From an uncultured Clostridia bacterium (GTDB lineage: Bacteria; Bacillota; Clostridia; Christensenellales; UBA3700), in assembly GCA_947176115.1 (NCBI GenBank), contig CAMWPK010000003.1, forward strand, positions 1 through 27,826: a DNA stretch of 27,826 nt, given 5' to 3'. Below the pieces are notes generated by a model, which was given only the letters and a program-made list of their open reading frames with translations, was not told the DNA's origin and did no database searches. A program made the translations under genes and the position numbers. This document shows, one piece after another, positions 1 to 7,384 of the stretch (position 1 is the first letter of the stretch; each line of letters starts with the position of its first letter).

Positions 1-34
1 CCATAATATTTATATTAAAAAACAGTTTTTAATA

Positions 35-64
35 TTGCGCGCATCTATGCGAATATGATATAAT
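35..64 (+). promoter_or_regulatory. Promoter of the alpha-mannosidase gene
   Basis: The -10 box TATAAT (59-64) is perfect and is preceded by TG one base upstream (56-57), giving an extended -10. A weak -35 TTGCGC (35-40) lies 18 bases upstream. Transcription would start near position 71, leaving a leader of about 70 bases that holds the inverted repeat at 87-126. Confidence 0.55.
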
Positions 65-86
65 GATTTATAATAAAAAAATTATA

Positions 87-126
87 CTCAATGATTAATT
101 GACCAAGCAATCGGTAAATCATTGAG
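87..126 (+). promoter_or_regulatory. Leader inverted repeat touching the mannosidase ribosome binding site
   Basis: CTCAATGATT (87-96) and AATCATTGAG (117-126) form a perfect 10-bp inverted repeat with a 20-base loop. The right arm ends inside the Shine-Dalgarno stretch GAGGCGGAG (124-132). It lies just downstream of the predicted transcription start. It could be a repressor operator in DNA, or an RNA hairpin limiting ribosome access. The symmetry is seen; the regulatory role is inferred. Confidence 0.45.
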
Positions 127-139
127 GCGGAGAACGGTA

Positions 140-3100
140 ATGGAACAGGAAATAAAAGCTCCAGAAAACAAAACACAACGCGATAATAGAGATTACAAAC
201 AAACTTATCAGAAAAAGACTATCGTAAAAAAGGCCTTATCCAAATCGGGACATATATTCAATATATGGAACTTAAAGTGCTCTATCAACAAAAAGGTGGG
301 CGACCTCAAGGCTGAGATAATCAAGAGCAAAGAACCTATCAAATGGGAGGATATTGACAAAAGCCAATTCAAGCCAATAAGACAGTGGCAATCTTGGGGC
401 AAACGCAAAGAATACGCCGATAGTTTTGATTGCGCTTGGTTTCACTTCACGGGTCAAGTTCCGCAAAAAGCCAAAGGCAAGAGCGTAATTTGCAGAATAA
501 AGCTACAAGGCGAAGGCTTAGTCTTTAATCCCGACGGAATAGTTTTGCAAGGCATAACTCAGGTATTGAGCAAGGGCGACGTCTTCCATTCTCTTATCGC
601 AAAACAACGCATTGATATTACTGACAACTCGACAGGCGATGAAAAGATTGACCTTTACGTAGACGCAGGTTTCAATGGCAAGTTCAGAATACGCAAATGT
701 ACGGCTCACCTAAGACGTTGCGACATATGTATTCACGACGAAGAAATCAATCAATATTACTACGATTATATAGACTTGTTCTTTATAATGACTATCCTTG
801 ACAAAGATAGCGCAAGATACAAAGAAATTGACAAGGCTTTGAAGCAAAGCTATAAGATATACAAAAAGCAAGGCGCAAGCTCTGCAAGAGAGTTCTTAAA
901 ACCAATTATAGAAAAAAAGCCGGAGTATCAAGCTACGACTTATTATTGCATAGGTCACGCGCATATCGACCTTGCTTGGCTATGGCCGATAAGAGAAACA
1001 AAGAGAAAAGTAGCGCGTACTTTTGCCAATCAAATCCGCAATCTTGCAATTTACGACGGTTTTTATTTCGCAGAGTCGCAACCTCAAATGTTTGAGTGGC
1101 TACATGAAGAATACCCCGAACTCTTTGAGAGAGTTAAGAAATACGTGCTTGAAGGCAGAATAGAACTTCAAGGCGGTATGTGGGTAGAAAGCGACGTCAA
1201 TCTTACGGGTGGCGAGTCTTGGGTCAGACAGTGCCTATATGGACAAAGATATTGGAAAGAAAACTTTGACTTCAAATCGAGAATGTGTTGGCTACCAGAC
1301 GTATTCGGTTTCTCGGCCTCGCTTCCGCAGGTACTTAAAAAGAGCGGAATGGACTACTTTATGACAATAAAGCCTACGTCCAACGATTTCAATAGATTCC
1401 CCTACCGCTCCTTTAATTGGAAAGGTCTTGACGGCACGACTTTGCTTTCGCATATGGAACCGCTTGGCGACTACAACGCAGGCAACTCTCCTCTGGCAAT
1501 CTATAAATCGGAAGACAGATATTCCGAAAAGGACATTTGCGACAAGGCGCTCTTGATTTACGGCGACGGCGACGGAGGCGGAGGTCCGGGCGAAGGACAC
1601 CTTGAATATATGATGCGTCACAAGAAGAATATCGACGGATTGGCTCCTTGTAAGCCCTCTCCCGCTATCAACTTCTTTGACGATATTAAGGATATGGCTG
1701 ATAAGTTGCCAACGCTTGAAGGCGAACTCTATTACGAAAGACACCAAGGCTGTTACACTTCTCAAGCCAACGCAAAGAAGTGGAACAGACGTATTGAAGA
1801 AAAACTACACAAGCTCGAATGGTTGGGCGCAGTAGCTTTCCTAAACGGTATAACCTACGACAGACAAAAGGTCGAGGAGATTTGGAAAGAAGCATTACTA
1901 TACCAATTCCACGATATACTCCCCGGCTCGTCTATAAAGAGAGTCTATGACGAAGCGTACGCGAGATATAAAATCATGTACGACGAACTCACTCAAATTG
2001 AGAATACTATGTTGGAGGCTATGGCAAAAGACAAGGAAATCAGCGCCGTCAACCCCGTAGACTTCGACAGGCAAGAGTACGTCAAAGTCGGCGACGATTG
2101 GTACTGCGCAAATCTCAAAGCGCACTCCGTCGGCAAGTTGACGCCCGCGAACCTTGACACAAGAGAATTTAATTACGACAACAACGTAATTGAAAACGCT
2201 AAGCTCAAAGTTACCTTTGGCGCAAACGGCGAAATCACTTCGCTCATTGACAAAGCGGAAAACAAAGAACTCGTCAAGGAGTATTTCAACAAACTTGTGG
2301 TATACTCCGACCCGTTCAAGTACTACAACGCTTGGGATATCTCTTGGGGTAAGGACGAGAAGACCAACTATATGATGATGAAGAAGCATGAATTCAAGTT
2401 GACGTCTTCCAACACCTATATAGACGGAGCGTATCTTGTGAGAGAAAATTCCTTCAAATATCACGACTCCTCTCTCGTGCAGAAAGTCACTTTGAGAATT
2501 GACGGCGATACCGTCAACTTTGACACGACGGTAGATTGGCACGAAGAACTCAAAATGCTCAGAGCAGATTTTGTTCCCACCGTCTTTGCAGACAAGGTCA
2601 AGTGTAATATCCAGTTTGGTAACTTCGACCGCACGACAAGCGAAGCCGACAAGGACGAGTCCTACAACCCCGACTGGGCGCAATTTGAAGTATGCGCGCA
2701 CAAGTTTGTCAACCTCGACGGCGAAGACTACGGCTTAGCGCTTCTCAACAACGGCAAATACGGTCACAGAGCAAAGAACGGATTCCTATCTTTGGCGTTG
2801 CTCCGTTCGCCGATATTCCCCGACCCGACTTGCGACAGAGGCTCGCACACCTTCAGCTATGCAATTTATCCGCATAAAGCCAAATTTGAAGACACCGACC
2901 TTATGGCAAAGGGATATTGCTTCAACAACCCCGTAGAAGTAATTGAAGAGAATATCAATATTGACACGCTTGTTAAATTCGACAGCAAGAATATTATTAT
3001 TGAAACCATTAAGGTAGCCGAGGACGAAAAAGGCATTATCGTAAGAGCTTACGAAAGCCTTGGTCAAGACGTCAGAACTTCCCTCGACGTCAACTTCGAT

Positions 3101-3211
3101 AACTCCTCTATCTACGAGTGCGATATGCTGGAGAATAAAGAAAAGTTCGTCAAGGGCAAGACCTTCGACTTCACCCCGTACGAAATCAAAACGATTTATA
3201 TAAGTAAATAA
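140..3211 (+). CDS. Alpha-mannosidase, glycoside hydrolase family 38
   Basis: Releases alpha-linked mannose from oligosaccharides, probably in the cytoplasm because no signal peptide or membrane segment is visible. At about 1023 residues it has full family length: a long N-terminal beta-sandwich-type region (roughly 1-265), the GH38 catalytic domain starting with the metal-binding HAHID motif (273-277), WLPDVFGFS with the likely nucleophile Asp387, then the helical middle domain (QFHDILPGS) and a large C-terminal beta region. I chose ATG 140 over an in-frame TTG at 122 because GAGGCGGAG sits 7 bases before the ATG and the TTG lies inside the leader inverted repeat. It is the only plus-strand gene and is monocistronic, with its own promoter and terminator. 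The substrate linkage cannot be told from sequence; the E. coli MngB type acts on mannosyl-glycerate, others act on N-glycan fragments. Confidence 0.93.
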   Translation: MEQEIKAPENKTQRDNRDYKQTYQKKTIVKKALSKSGHIFNIWNLKCSINKKVGDLKAEIIKSKEPIKWEDIDKSQFKPIRQWQSWGKRKEYADSFDCAWFHFTGQVPQKAKGKSVICRIKLQGEGLVFNPDGIVLQGITQVLSKGDVFHSLIAKQRIDITDNSTGDEKIDLYVDAGFNGKFRIRKCTAHLRRCDICIHDEEINQYYYDYIDLFFIMTILDKDSARYKEIDKALKQSYKIYKKQGASSAREFLKPIIEKKPEYQATTYYCIGHAHIDLAWLWPIRETKRKVARTFANQIRNLAIYDGFYFAESQPQMFEWLHEEYPELFERVKKYVLEGRIELQGGMWVESDVNLTGGESWVRQCLYGQRYWKENFDFKSRMCWLPDVFGFSASLPQVLKKSGMDYFMTIKPTSNDFNRFPYRSFNWKGLDGTTLLSHMEPLGDYNAGNSPLAIYKSEDRYSEKDICDKALLIYGDGDGGGGPGEGHLEYMMRHKKNIDGLAPCKPSPAINFFDDIKDMADKLPTLEGELYYERHQGCYTSQANAKKWNRRIEEKLHKLEWLGAVAFLNGITYDRQKVEEIWKEALLYQFHDILPGSSIKRVYDEAYARYKIMYDELTQIENTMLEAMAKDKEISAVNPVDFDRQEYVKVGDDWYCANLKAHSVGKLTPANLDTREFNYDNNVIENAKLKVTFGANGEITSLIDKAENKELVKEYFNKLVVYSDPFKYYNAWDISWGKDEKTNYMMMKKHEFKLTSSNTYIDGAYLVRENSFKYHDSSLVQKVTLRIDGDTVNFDTTVDWHEELKMLRADFVPTVFADKVKCNIQFGNFDRTTSEADKDESYNPDWAQFEVCAHKFVNLDGEDYGLALLNNGKYGHRAKNGFLSLALLRSPIFPDPTCDRGSHTFSYAIYPHKAKFEDTDLMAKGYCFNNPVEVIEENINIDTLVKFDSKNIIIETIKVAEDEKGIIVRAYESLGQDVRTSLDVNFDNSSIYECDMLENKEKFVKGKTFDFTPYEIKTIYISK

Positions 3212-3232
3212 TTCGCTATAAATATATTCAAC

Positions 3233-3269
3233 CGCTCTTGAATCATTAAAATTCAAGAGCGTATTTTTT
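3233..3269 (+). terminator. Intrinsic terminator of the alpha-mannosidase gene
   Basis: Perfect 11-bp stem CGCTCTTGAAT (3233-3243) / ATTCAAGAGCG (3251-3261), a 7-base loop, then TATTTTTTT. It lies 21 bases after the mannosidase stop codon. Confidence 0.9.
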
Positions 3270-3348
3270 TCTATAATTATCTAAAAATTATACAGCATTT
3301 TCTGCTGTAAATTAACAATTAAAATACAATTTATGCTATAAAGTATTT

Positions 3349-3441
3349 ATGAATACTTCAAAAATCATTGGAAGCATTATGAACAAGTGCTTGCCATTTG
3401 CAAAATTTATGATGTTACTCCCAATTAATTGTTTCTCATAG
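3349..3441 (+). CDS. Possible 30-residue hydrophobic peptide ORF
   Basis: The 313-base gap between the convergent mannosidase and iolG genes holds two terminators and, between them, one short ATG-to-TAG frame. The product would have 30 residues, basic near the start (MNTSKIIGS), then hydrophobic, with two cysteines at residues 14 and 28 and the C-terminus LLPINCFS. There is no convincing ribosome binding site and no clear promoter, and I recognise no family. It is most likely chance; it is listed because nothing else explains the stretch between the two terminators. Confidence 0.12.
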   Translation: MNTSKIIGSIMNKCLPFAKFMMLLPINCFS

Positions 3442-3447
3442 ATTGAT

Positions 3448-3483
3448 AAAATACGACGCTCAAAATGAGCGTCGTATTTTTTT
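3448..3483. terminator. Bidirectional intrinsic terminator closing the inositol operon
   Basis: Perfect stem TACGACGCTCA (3452-3462) / TGAGCGTCGTA (3466-3476) with loop AAA, extended by flanking A/T pairs. Leftward transcripts meet it about 45 bases after the iolG stop and run into TTTTAT. In the plus direction it is followed by seven T residues, so it can also back up the mannosidase terminator. Confidence 0.85.
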
Positions 3484-3524
3484 GTCGTACTTATATTATA
3501 ATTACATTTCGCGTAACTAACTAC

Positions 3525-4538
3525 TTACTTGCAAATCTCGTCAAGTCTAACAGGTCTACCCTCGTCAAGCGACTTCTTAGCCGCCATACCGATAACGACT
3601 GCTTGCAAGCCGTCCTCTATGCTGACAGGTACCTCTTTGTCGTTGACAATACAGTCGATAAATTGACTGATTTCGTTGACGTACGCTTGCATATATCTCT
3701 CAAGGAAGAAGAGCAAGGGTTTCTCTGCCGTTACGCCGTCGCCGTTGGAAATAACTGCATTAGAAGCGCAATCGTTGGAAATTGCCACTTGACCGAGTTC
3801 TCCGAATGCTTCAGCTCTTTGGTCGTAACCGTACGTAGCTCTACGGCAGTTGTCTATTACCGCCAAAGCACCGCTCTTAAGTCTTAGCGTAATAACTGCG
3901 GTGTCTATATCTCCCGCTTCGCCAATAGCCTTGTCTACCATAACTCCGCCCATAGCGAATACGCTCTCCACTTCTTCGCCCGACAAATATCTCACCATAT
4001 CAAAGTCGTGAATAGTCATATCGAGGAAAATGCCACCGCTTACCTTTATGTATGATACCGGTGGAGCGCCGGGGTCACGGGAGCAAATCTTAAGCACGTT
4101 GAGCGCGCCAATCTTACCCTGCTTTACAGCCTCTCTAACCGCCATAAAGTTGTGGTCAAAACGACGGTTGAAACCTACTTGATATTTTACCTTGCTACCT
4201 TGCAAAGCCTTCTTGACCTCGTTAATCTTAGCAATATCGTGGTCAACGGGCTTTTCGCAAAATACGTGCTTGCCTGCTTTTATTGCTTCAATAGATATTG
4301 GAGCGTGCGTATCGGTAGACGAACAAATAAGCACTGCGTCGATATTCTTGTCGTTGAGTATGTCGTGATAATCCTTAGTCGTCTTCTCTACGCCCATACC
4401 CTTGAGCCACTTTTCCGTTTCTTCATTCATGAACGGGTCTGCGACAGCCTTAACAGTCGCATTCTTAACGTAACACATAATTGATTCGCAGTGAACTTTG
4501 CCTATTCTTCCTGCGCCTATAATTCCTATATTTATCAT
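3525..4538 (-). CDS. iolG: Inositol 2-dehydrogenase
   Basis: Oxidises myo-inositol to 2-keto-myo-inositol (scyllo-inosose) with NAD+, the first step of inositol breakdown. It is a 337-residue Gfo/Idh/MocA protein. The Rossmann motif GIIGAGRIG is at residues 5-13, the EKP motif gives catalytic Lys96, and GGIFLDMTIHDFDM (168-181) supplies Asp173 and His177. RBS AGAGGT stands upstream of the ATG. It is the last gene of the operon but is separated from iolA by 388 bases of repeat DNA, in which I found no convincing promoter, so it probably depends on readthrough. IolG relatives can also oxidise scyllo-inositol or glucose; the operon favours myo-inositol. Confidence 0.94.
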   Translation of the reverse strand: MINIGIIGAGRIGKVHCESIMCYVKNATVKAVADPFMNEETEKWLKGMGVEKTTKDYHDILNDKNIDAVLICSSTDTHAPISIEAIKAGKHVFCEKPVDHDIAKINEVKKALQGSKVKYQVGFNRRFDHNFMAVREAVKQGKIGALNVLKICSRDPGAPPVSYIKVSGGIFLDMTIHDFDMVRYLSGEEVESVFAMGGVMVDKAIGEAGDIDTAVITLRLKSGALAVIDNCRRATYGYDQRAEAFGELGQVAISNDCASNAVISNGDGVTAEKPLLFFLERYMQAYVNEISQFIDCIVNDKEVPVSIEDGLQAVVIGMAAKKSLDEGRPVRLDEICK

Positions 4539-4611
4539 ATTTATACCTCTATAAAATTGTATAAGATTTTACTATAACTCAACTTCATTTATCTCTTATT
4601 CTTAACCAGTT

Positions 4612-4655
4612 GAGATTTCTCCGCTTCACTTCGTTACGGTCGAAATGACAAAAAT
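4612..4655. repeat. Intergenic repeat-like segment (TTTCTCC...GTCGAAATGACA)
   Basis: Read leftward, this segment runs TGTCATTTCGACCGTAACG then AAGTGAAGCGGAGAAATC. It resembles a type of short dispersed repeat I recall from many gut Firmicutes intergenic regions, but copy number cannot be judged from one window. It begins the 388-base gene-free stretch 4539-4926, which otherwise holds the repeats listed next and no supported gene; the 75-codon frame at 4626-4853 is made of those repeats. Confidence 0.4.
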
Positions 4656-4667
4656 ATCGACAACGCT

Positions 4668-4700
4668 TGAGCGAGCGCAAAGAGTACTGTGATTTTTGCC
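4668..4700. repeat. Direct repeat, copy 1 (33 bases)
   Basis: The 33 bases beginning TGAGCGAGCGCAAAGAGT and ending GATTTTTGCC recur at 4794-4826 with a single difference (A versus G at the 19th base). This copy is followed by its own small hairpin TCACA-AC-TGTGA (4705-4716), flanked by TTTTGC and GCAAAA, so it may be the left end of a degenerate second copy of the palindromic element. Confidence 0.75.
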
Positions 4701-4793
4701 TATGTCACAACTGTGAGCAAAAGCGAAGATTAGTTGTATTTCTGCCACTCTTACTATTTCTGATATACGCGCTCCAACATTCAACGCAATGTA

Positions 4794-4929
4794 TGAGCGA
4801 GCGCAAAGAGTGCTGTGATTTTTGCCCGTGCTAGGGCGAGATGAAGTCGTCAAGTGTACTTGCCGTACACGTCGACTTCTCGAGACCCGACGTTAGGGCA
4901 AAAGGCGCGGCGCTATGTGCGCTCGCCTA
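4794..4929. repeat. 136-base imperfect palindromic element after iolA (MITE-like)
   Basis: The element begins with direct repeat copy 2 (4794-4826) and is an imperfect palindrome centred near 4862. The outer ends match as GCGAGCGCA on the left and, reverse-complemented, on the right. Inner pairs are TTTTGCCC (4820-4827) with GGGCAAAA (4896-4903), GAAGTCG (4843-4849) with CGACTTC (4873-4879), and GTGTAC (4854-4859) with GTACAC (4865-4870) around loop TTGCC. The right end abuts and includes the iolA stop codon (TAG, 4927-4929). In mRNA it would fold into a long hairpin between iolA and iolG without a following U-tract. It encodes no transposase, so any mobility would depend on enzymes elsewhere. 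Confidence 0.7.
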
Positions 4930-6435
4930 AATTGTGCCGTCCCAGGTACTAACCTTGGTCGACTTCGCCTCATGCTCGTCAAACCAGTGCGTCGTAACCG
5001 TCTTGCTGTCGGTATAGAACTTGAAGGAATCTCTGCCCAAACAGTGCAAATCGCCGAAGAAGGAGTATTTGTGACCGGTGAATGAGAATACGCCTACAGG
5101 CACAGGAATTCCTACGTTGACGCCTACCATACCGCCGTGGGTATTACGAACGAACTCTCTTGCGTAATATCCGTTTTGCGTATAAATTACTGAGCCGTTT
5201 GCAAACGGATTAGCATTCATTACTTCCAAGCCTTCCTCAAAGTTCTTAACTCTCTTAATACATAGTACAGGTCCGAATATTTCTCTCTGACCTACGGTCA
5301 TTTCTGCGCCGACGTTGTCAAGAATAGTAGGTCCGAGATAAAAACCATTCTCAAAGCCTTTGACCTTGGTATTTCTACCGTCAAGCACCACTTTAGCGCC
5401 CTCGTCAATACCCTTTTGTATCCAAGCCTCAACGCTATTTTTATGTTCTGCGCTGTAAACAGGACCGAGATTGGTCGTCTTATCGTAAGCAGGACCGACC
5501 TTGATTTTCTTTGCCAAAGATACGAGTTTTTCTACGAGTTTATCTGCAATGCTCTCTTGAGCGACTACTACAGGCAAAGCCATACATCTCTCGCCTGCGC
5601 AACCGTATGAAGCGTTGATAATACCTGCCGCAGTTCTGTCCAAAGCTGCGTCCTCAAGTACAAGAGCGTGGTTCTTTGCCTCGCAAAGACATTGAACTCT
5701 CTTGCCGTATTTAGCAGCAGTCTCGTAGATATATCTGCCGACTGTAGTCGAACCAACGAAAGTGATACCCACAACCTTTTGATTGGAGATTAACTCTTGC
5801 GTGTCGTTACGGTCGCAACTTACGATATTGAGCACGCCGTCGGGAAGTCCCGCCTCCTTATAAAGCTCGGCAATTCTTAAAGACGTCATAGGCGTAGCGC
5901 CTGCGACTTTGAGTACGATTGCGTTACCGCAAGCTATACATACCGGAGCCATCCAGCCCATCGGTATCATTGCAGGGAAATTAAATGGAGCTATGCCTAC
6001 GAAAACGCCCATAGACTCTCTGTAGAGTACCGTGTCGTAGCCCGTAGAAGCGTCCATAAGACTTTCGCCTTGCAAAAGCGACGGCATAGAGCAAGCAAGC
6101 TCCGTACCCTCTTTTGCTTTTAGAATATCGCCTTTGCTCTCTTCCCAATTCTTTCCGTGTTCGGTAGCGCAAAGCTCGGTAAGCTCGTCCATATGCTCGA
6201 TGAGCAAATCTCTCACCTTGTAGAGTATCTGCACCCTTTTGATTACGGGTACTTTCGACCACTTCTTGTAAGCTTCGTGAGCATTATCGATTACCTTGCT
6301 CACTTCTGCCGTCGTACAACGCGGCATTTGAGCAATTTGCTCGCCCGTAGACGGATTGAATACGGGATAAAACTTATCCGTAGTCGATTGAACGAACTCG
6401 TTGTTGGTAAAATATCCGAGTGTCTTAATTGCCAT
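4927..6435 (-). CDS. iolA: CoA-acylating (methyl)malonate-semialdehyde dehydrogenase
   Basis: Converts malonate semialdehyde to acetyl-CoA and CO2 with NAD+ and CoA, the last step of the pathway. It is 502 residues, slightly longer than the usual 485-490. The aldehyde dehydrogenase fold shows the cofactor motif GIAPFNFPAMIPMGW and catalytic Cys284 in GCAGERCMALP, the signature of the MmsA/IolA subgroup. EIFGPVL in the C-terminal half is also typical. RBS AGGAGG lies 8 bases before the ATG. iolE is 33 bases upstream. The stop codon coincides with the end of the palindromic element, so the last few residues could have been altered by its arrival. The same enzyme serves valine breakdown in other bacteria; the operon favours the inositol role. 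Confidence 0.95.
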   Translation of the reverse strand: MAIKTLGYFTNNEFVQSTTDKFYPVFNPSTGEQIAQMPRCTTAEVSKVIDNAHEAYKKWSKVPVIKRVQILYKVRDLLIEHMDELTELCATEHGKNWEESKGDILKAKEGTELACSMPSLLQGESLMDASTGYDTVLYRESMGVFVGIAPFNFPAMIPMGWMAPVCIACGNAIVLKVAGATPMTSLRIAELYKEAGLPDGVLNIVSCDRNDTQELISNQKVVGITFVGSTTVGRYIYETAAKYGKRVQCLCEAKNHALVLEDAALDRTAAGIINASYGCAGERCMALPVVVAQESIADKLVEKLVSLAKKIKVGPAYDKTTNLGPVYSAEHKNSVEAWIQKGIDEGAKVVLDGRNTKVKGFENGFYLGPTILDNVGAEMTVGQREIFGPVLCIKRVKNFEEGLEVMNANPFANGSVIYTQNGYYAREFVRNTHGGMVGVNVGIPVPVGVFSFTGHKYSFFGDLHCLGRDSFKFYTDSKTVTTHWFDEHEAKSTKVSTWDGTI

Positions 6436-6468
6436 TTATATATCCTCCTAATTAACAACTGTATTTAA

Positions 6469-7362
6469 TTAAATTTTTGCTATGTCTTTTATGTACTTTC
6501 TCGCCTTGATAGCGTACTCAAGCGGATTTGCTTTGGCAGGGTCTTGCTCTGCTTCGACTATCATCCAGCCTTGATATCCCGCTTTGTCAAGTATCTCGAA
6601 TATCGGCGCAAAGTCTATACTTCCGTCGCCCGGTACTGTAAACGCGCCCTCGCGTACGCCTTGCAAGAAAGACAGCTTTTGCTCCTTGACTTTCTTGACG
6701 ACTTCAGGTCTGATATCCTTAAGGTGCACGTGCTTAACTCTATCCGCATACTTCTTAAGCACTGCCAGATAATCTTGATTGCAATAAGCGAGGTGTCCGC
6801 TGTCAAAAAGCAAGGAGAACTTATCTCTATCCGTCATTTCCATCATTCTATCGACTTCCTCGGCAGTTTGCACGACAGTGCCCATATGGTGGTGATATAC
6901 CAAAGAAATTCCCATAGAATTGGCAATCTCGCCAAGTCTGTTCATACCCTTTGCAAACTTCTCCCATTCCTTGTCGTTCATCACGTACTTACATTCGAAT
7001 ACGGGGGTATTCATTTGTCCCTGTATACTATAACTTTGTTCGGAAGCGCCGATACGCTTTGAGCCCATAGCTTTGAGGAAATTACATTGCGCAATAAAAT
7101 CCTTTTCCACTTCTTCCATCGGTTTGGTAAGAACGAAAGAGGAAAACCATTGATTTGCAATACTCAAACCTCTCAATTCCAAAGCCTTTTTGAGCATAGC
7201 CGTATCCTTAGGATATTTGTTGCCCACTTCGCAACCTTCAAAGCCTGCAAGCGCCATTTCGCTTACGCATTGTTCAAAGGTGTTTTCCGCTCCCAAATCG
7301 GGCATATCGTCGTTAGTCCACGCTATAGGAGCAATACCAAGTTTAATTTTATTCTTGTCCAT
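6469..7362 (-). CDS. iolE: Myo-inosose-2 dehydratase
   Basis: Dehydrates 2-keto-myo-inositol to 3D-(3,5/4)-trihydroxycyclohexane-1,2-dione, the second step of the pathway. It is 297 residues, the normal family length, and one AP-endonuclease-2/xylose-isomerase-like TIM barrel. Visible motifs are GIAPIAWTNDDMP near the N-terminus, YHHHMGT in the middle, then DSGH, HVHLKD and VEAEQDPAKANP, which carry the metal-binding acidic and histidine residues. RBS TAGGTGG is 4 bases before the ATG. It starts 22 bases after iolD ends, consistent with one transcript. The protein is soluble, with no signal sequence. Confidence 0.95.
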   Translation of the reverse strand: MDKNKIKLGIAPIAWTNDDMPDLGAENTFEQCVSEMALAGFEGCEVGNKYPKDTAMLKKALELRGLSIANQWFSSFVLTKPMEEVEKDFIAQCNFLKAMGSKRIGASEQSYSIQGQMNTPVFECKYVMNDKEWEKFAKGMNRLGEIANSMGISLVYHHHMGTVVQTAEEVDRMMEMTDRDKFSLLFDSGHLAYCNQDYLAVLKKYADRVKHVHLKDIRPEVVKKVKEQKLSFLQGVREGAFTVPGDGSIDFAPIFEILDKAGYQGWMIVEAEQDPAKANPLEYAIKARKYIKDIAKI

Positions 7363-7384
7363 AATTCCACCTATAAGAATTTAA

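Noticed and set aside
122..139. TTG start giving the mannosidase six more residues
   Set aside because: It lies inside the leader inverted repeat and has no RBS, whereas ATG 140 has a good one.
1898..2701. 267-codon open frame on the minus strand inside the mannosidase gene
   Set aside because: It lies antisense to a clear GH38 gene, has no recognisable domain and no RBS, and reflects codon bias of the real frame.
4539..4640. A separate promoter for iolG
   Set aside because: Boxes such as TTGAGT and TATAGT exist in the leftward direction but not at workable spacing.
4626..4853. 75-codon minus-strand frame between iolA and iolG
   Set aside because: It is made of the repeated DNA; the peptide repeats GKNHSTLCARS because the nucleotide repeat does, and it has no RBS.
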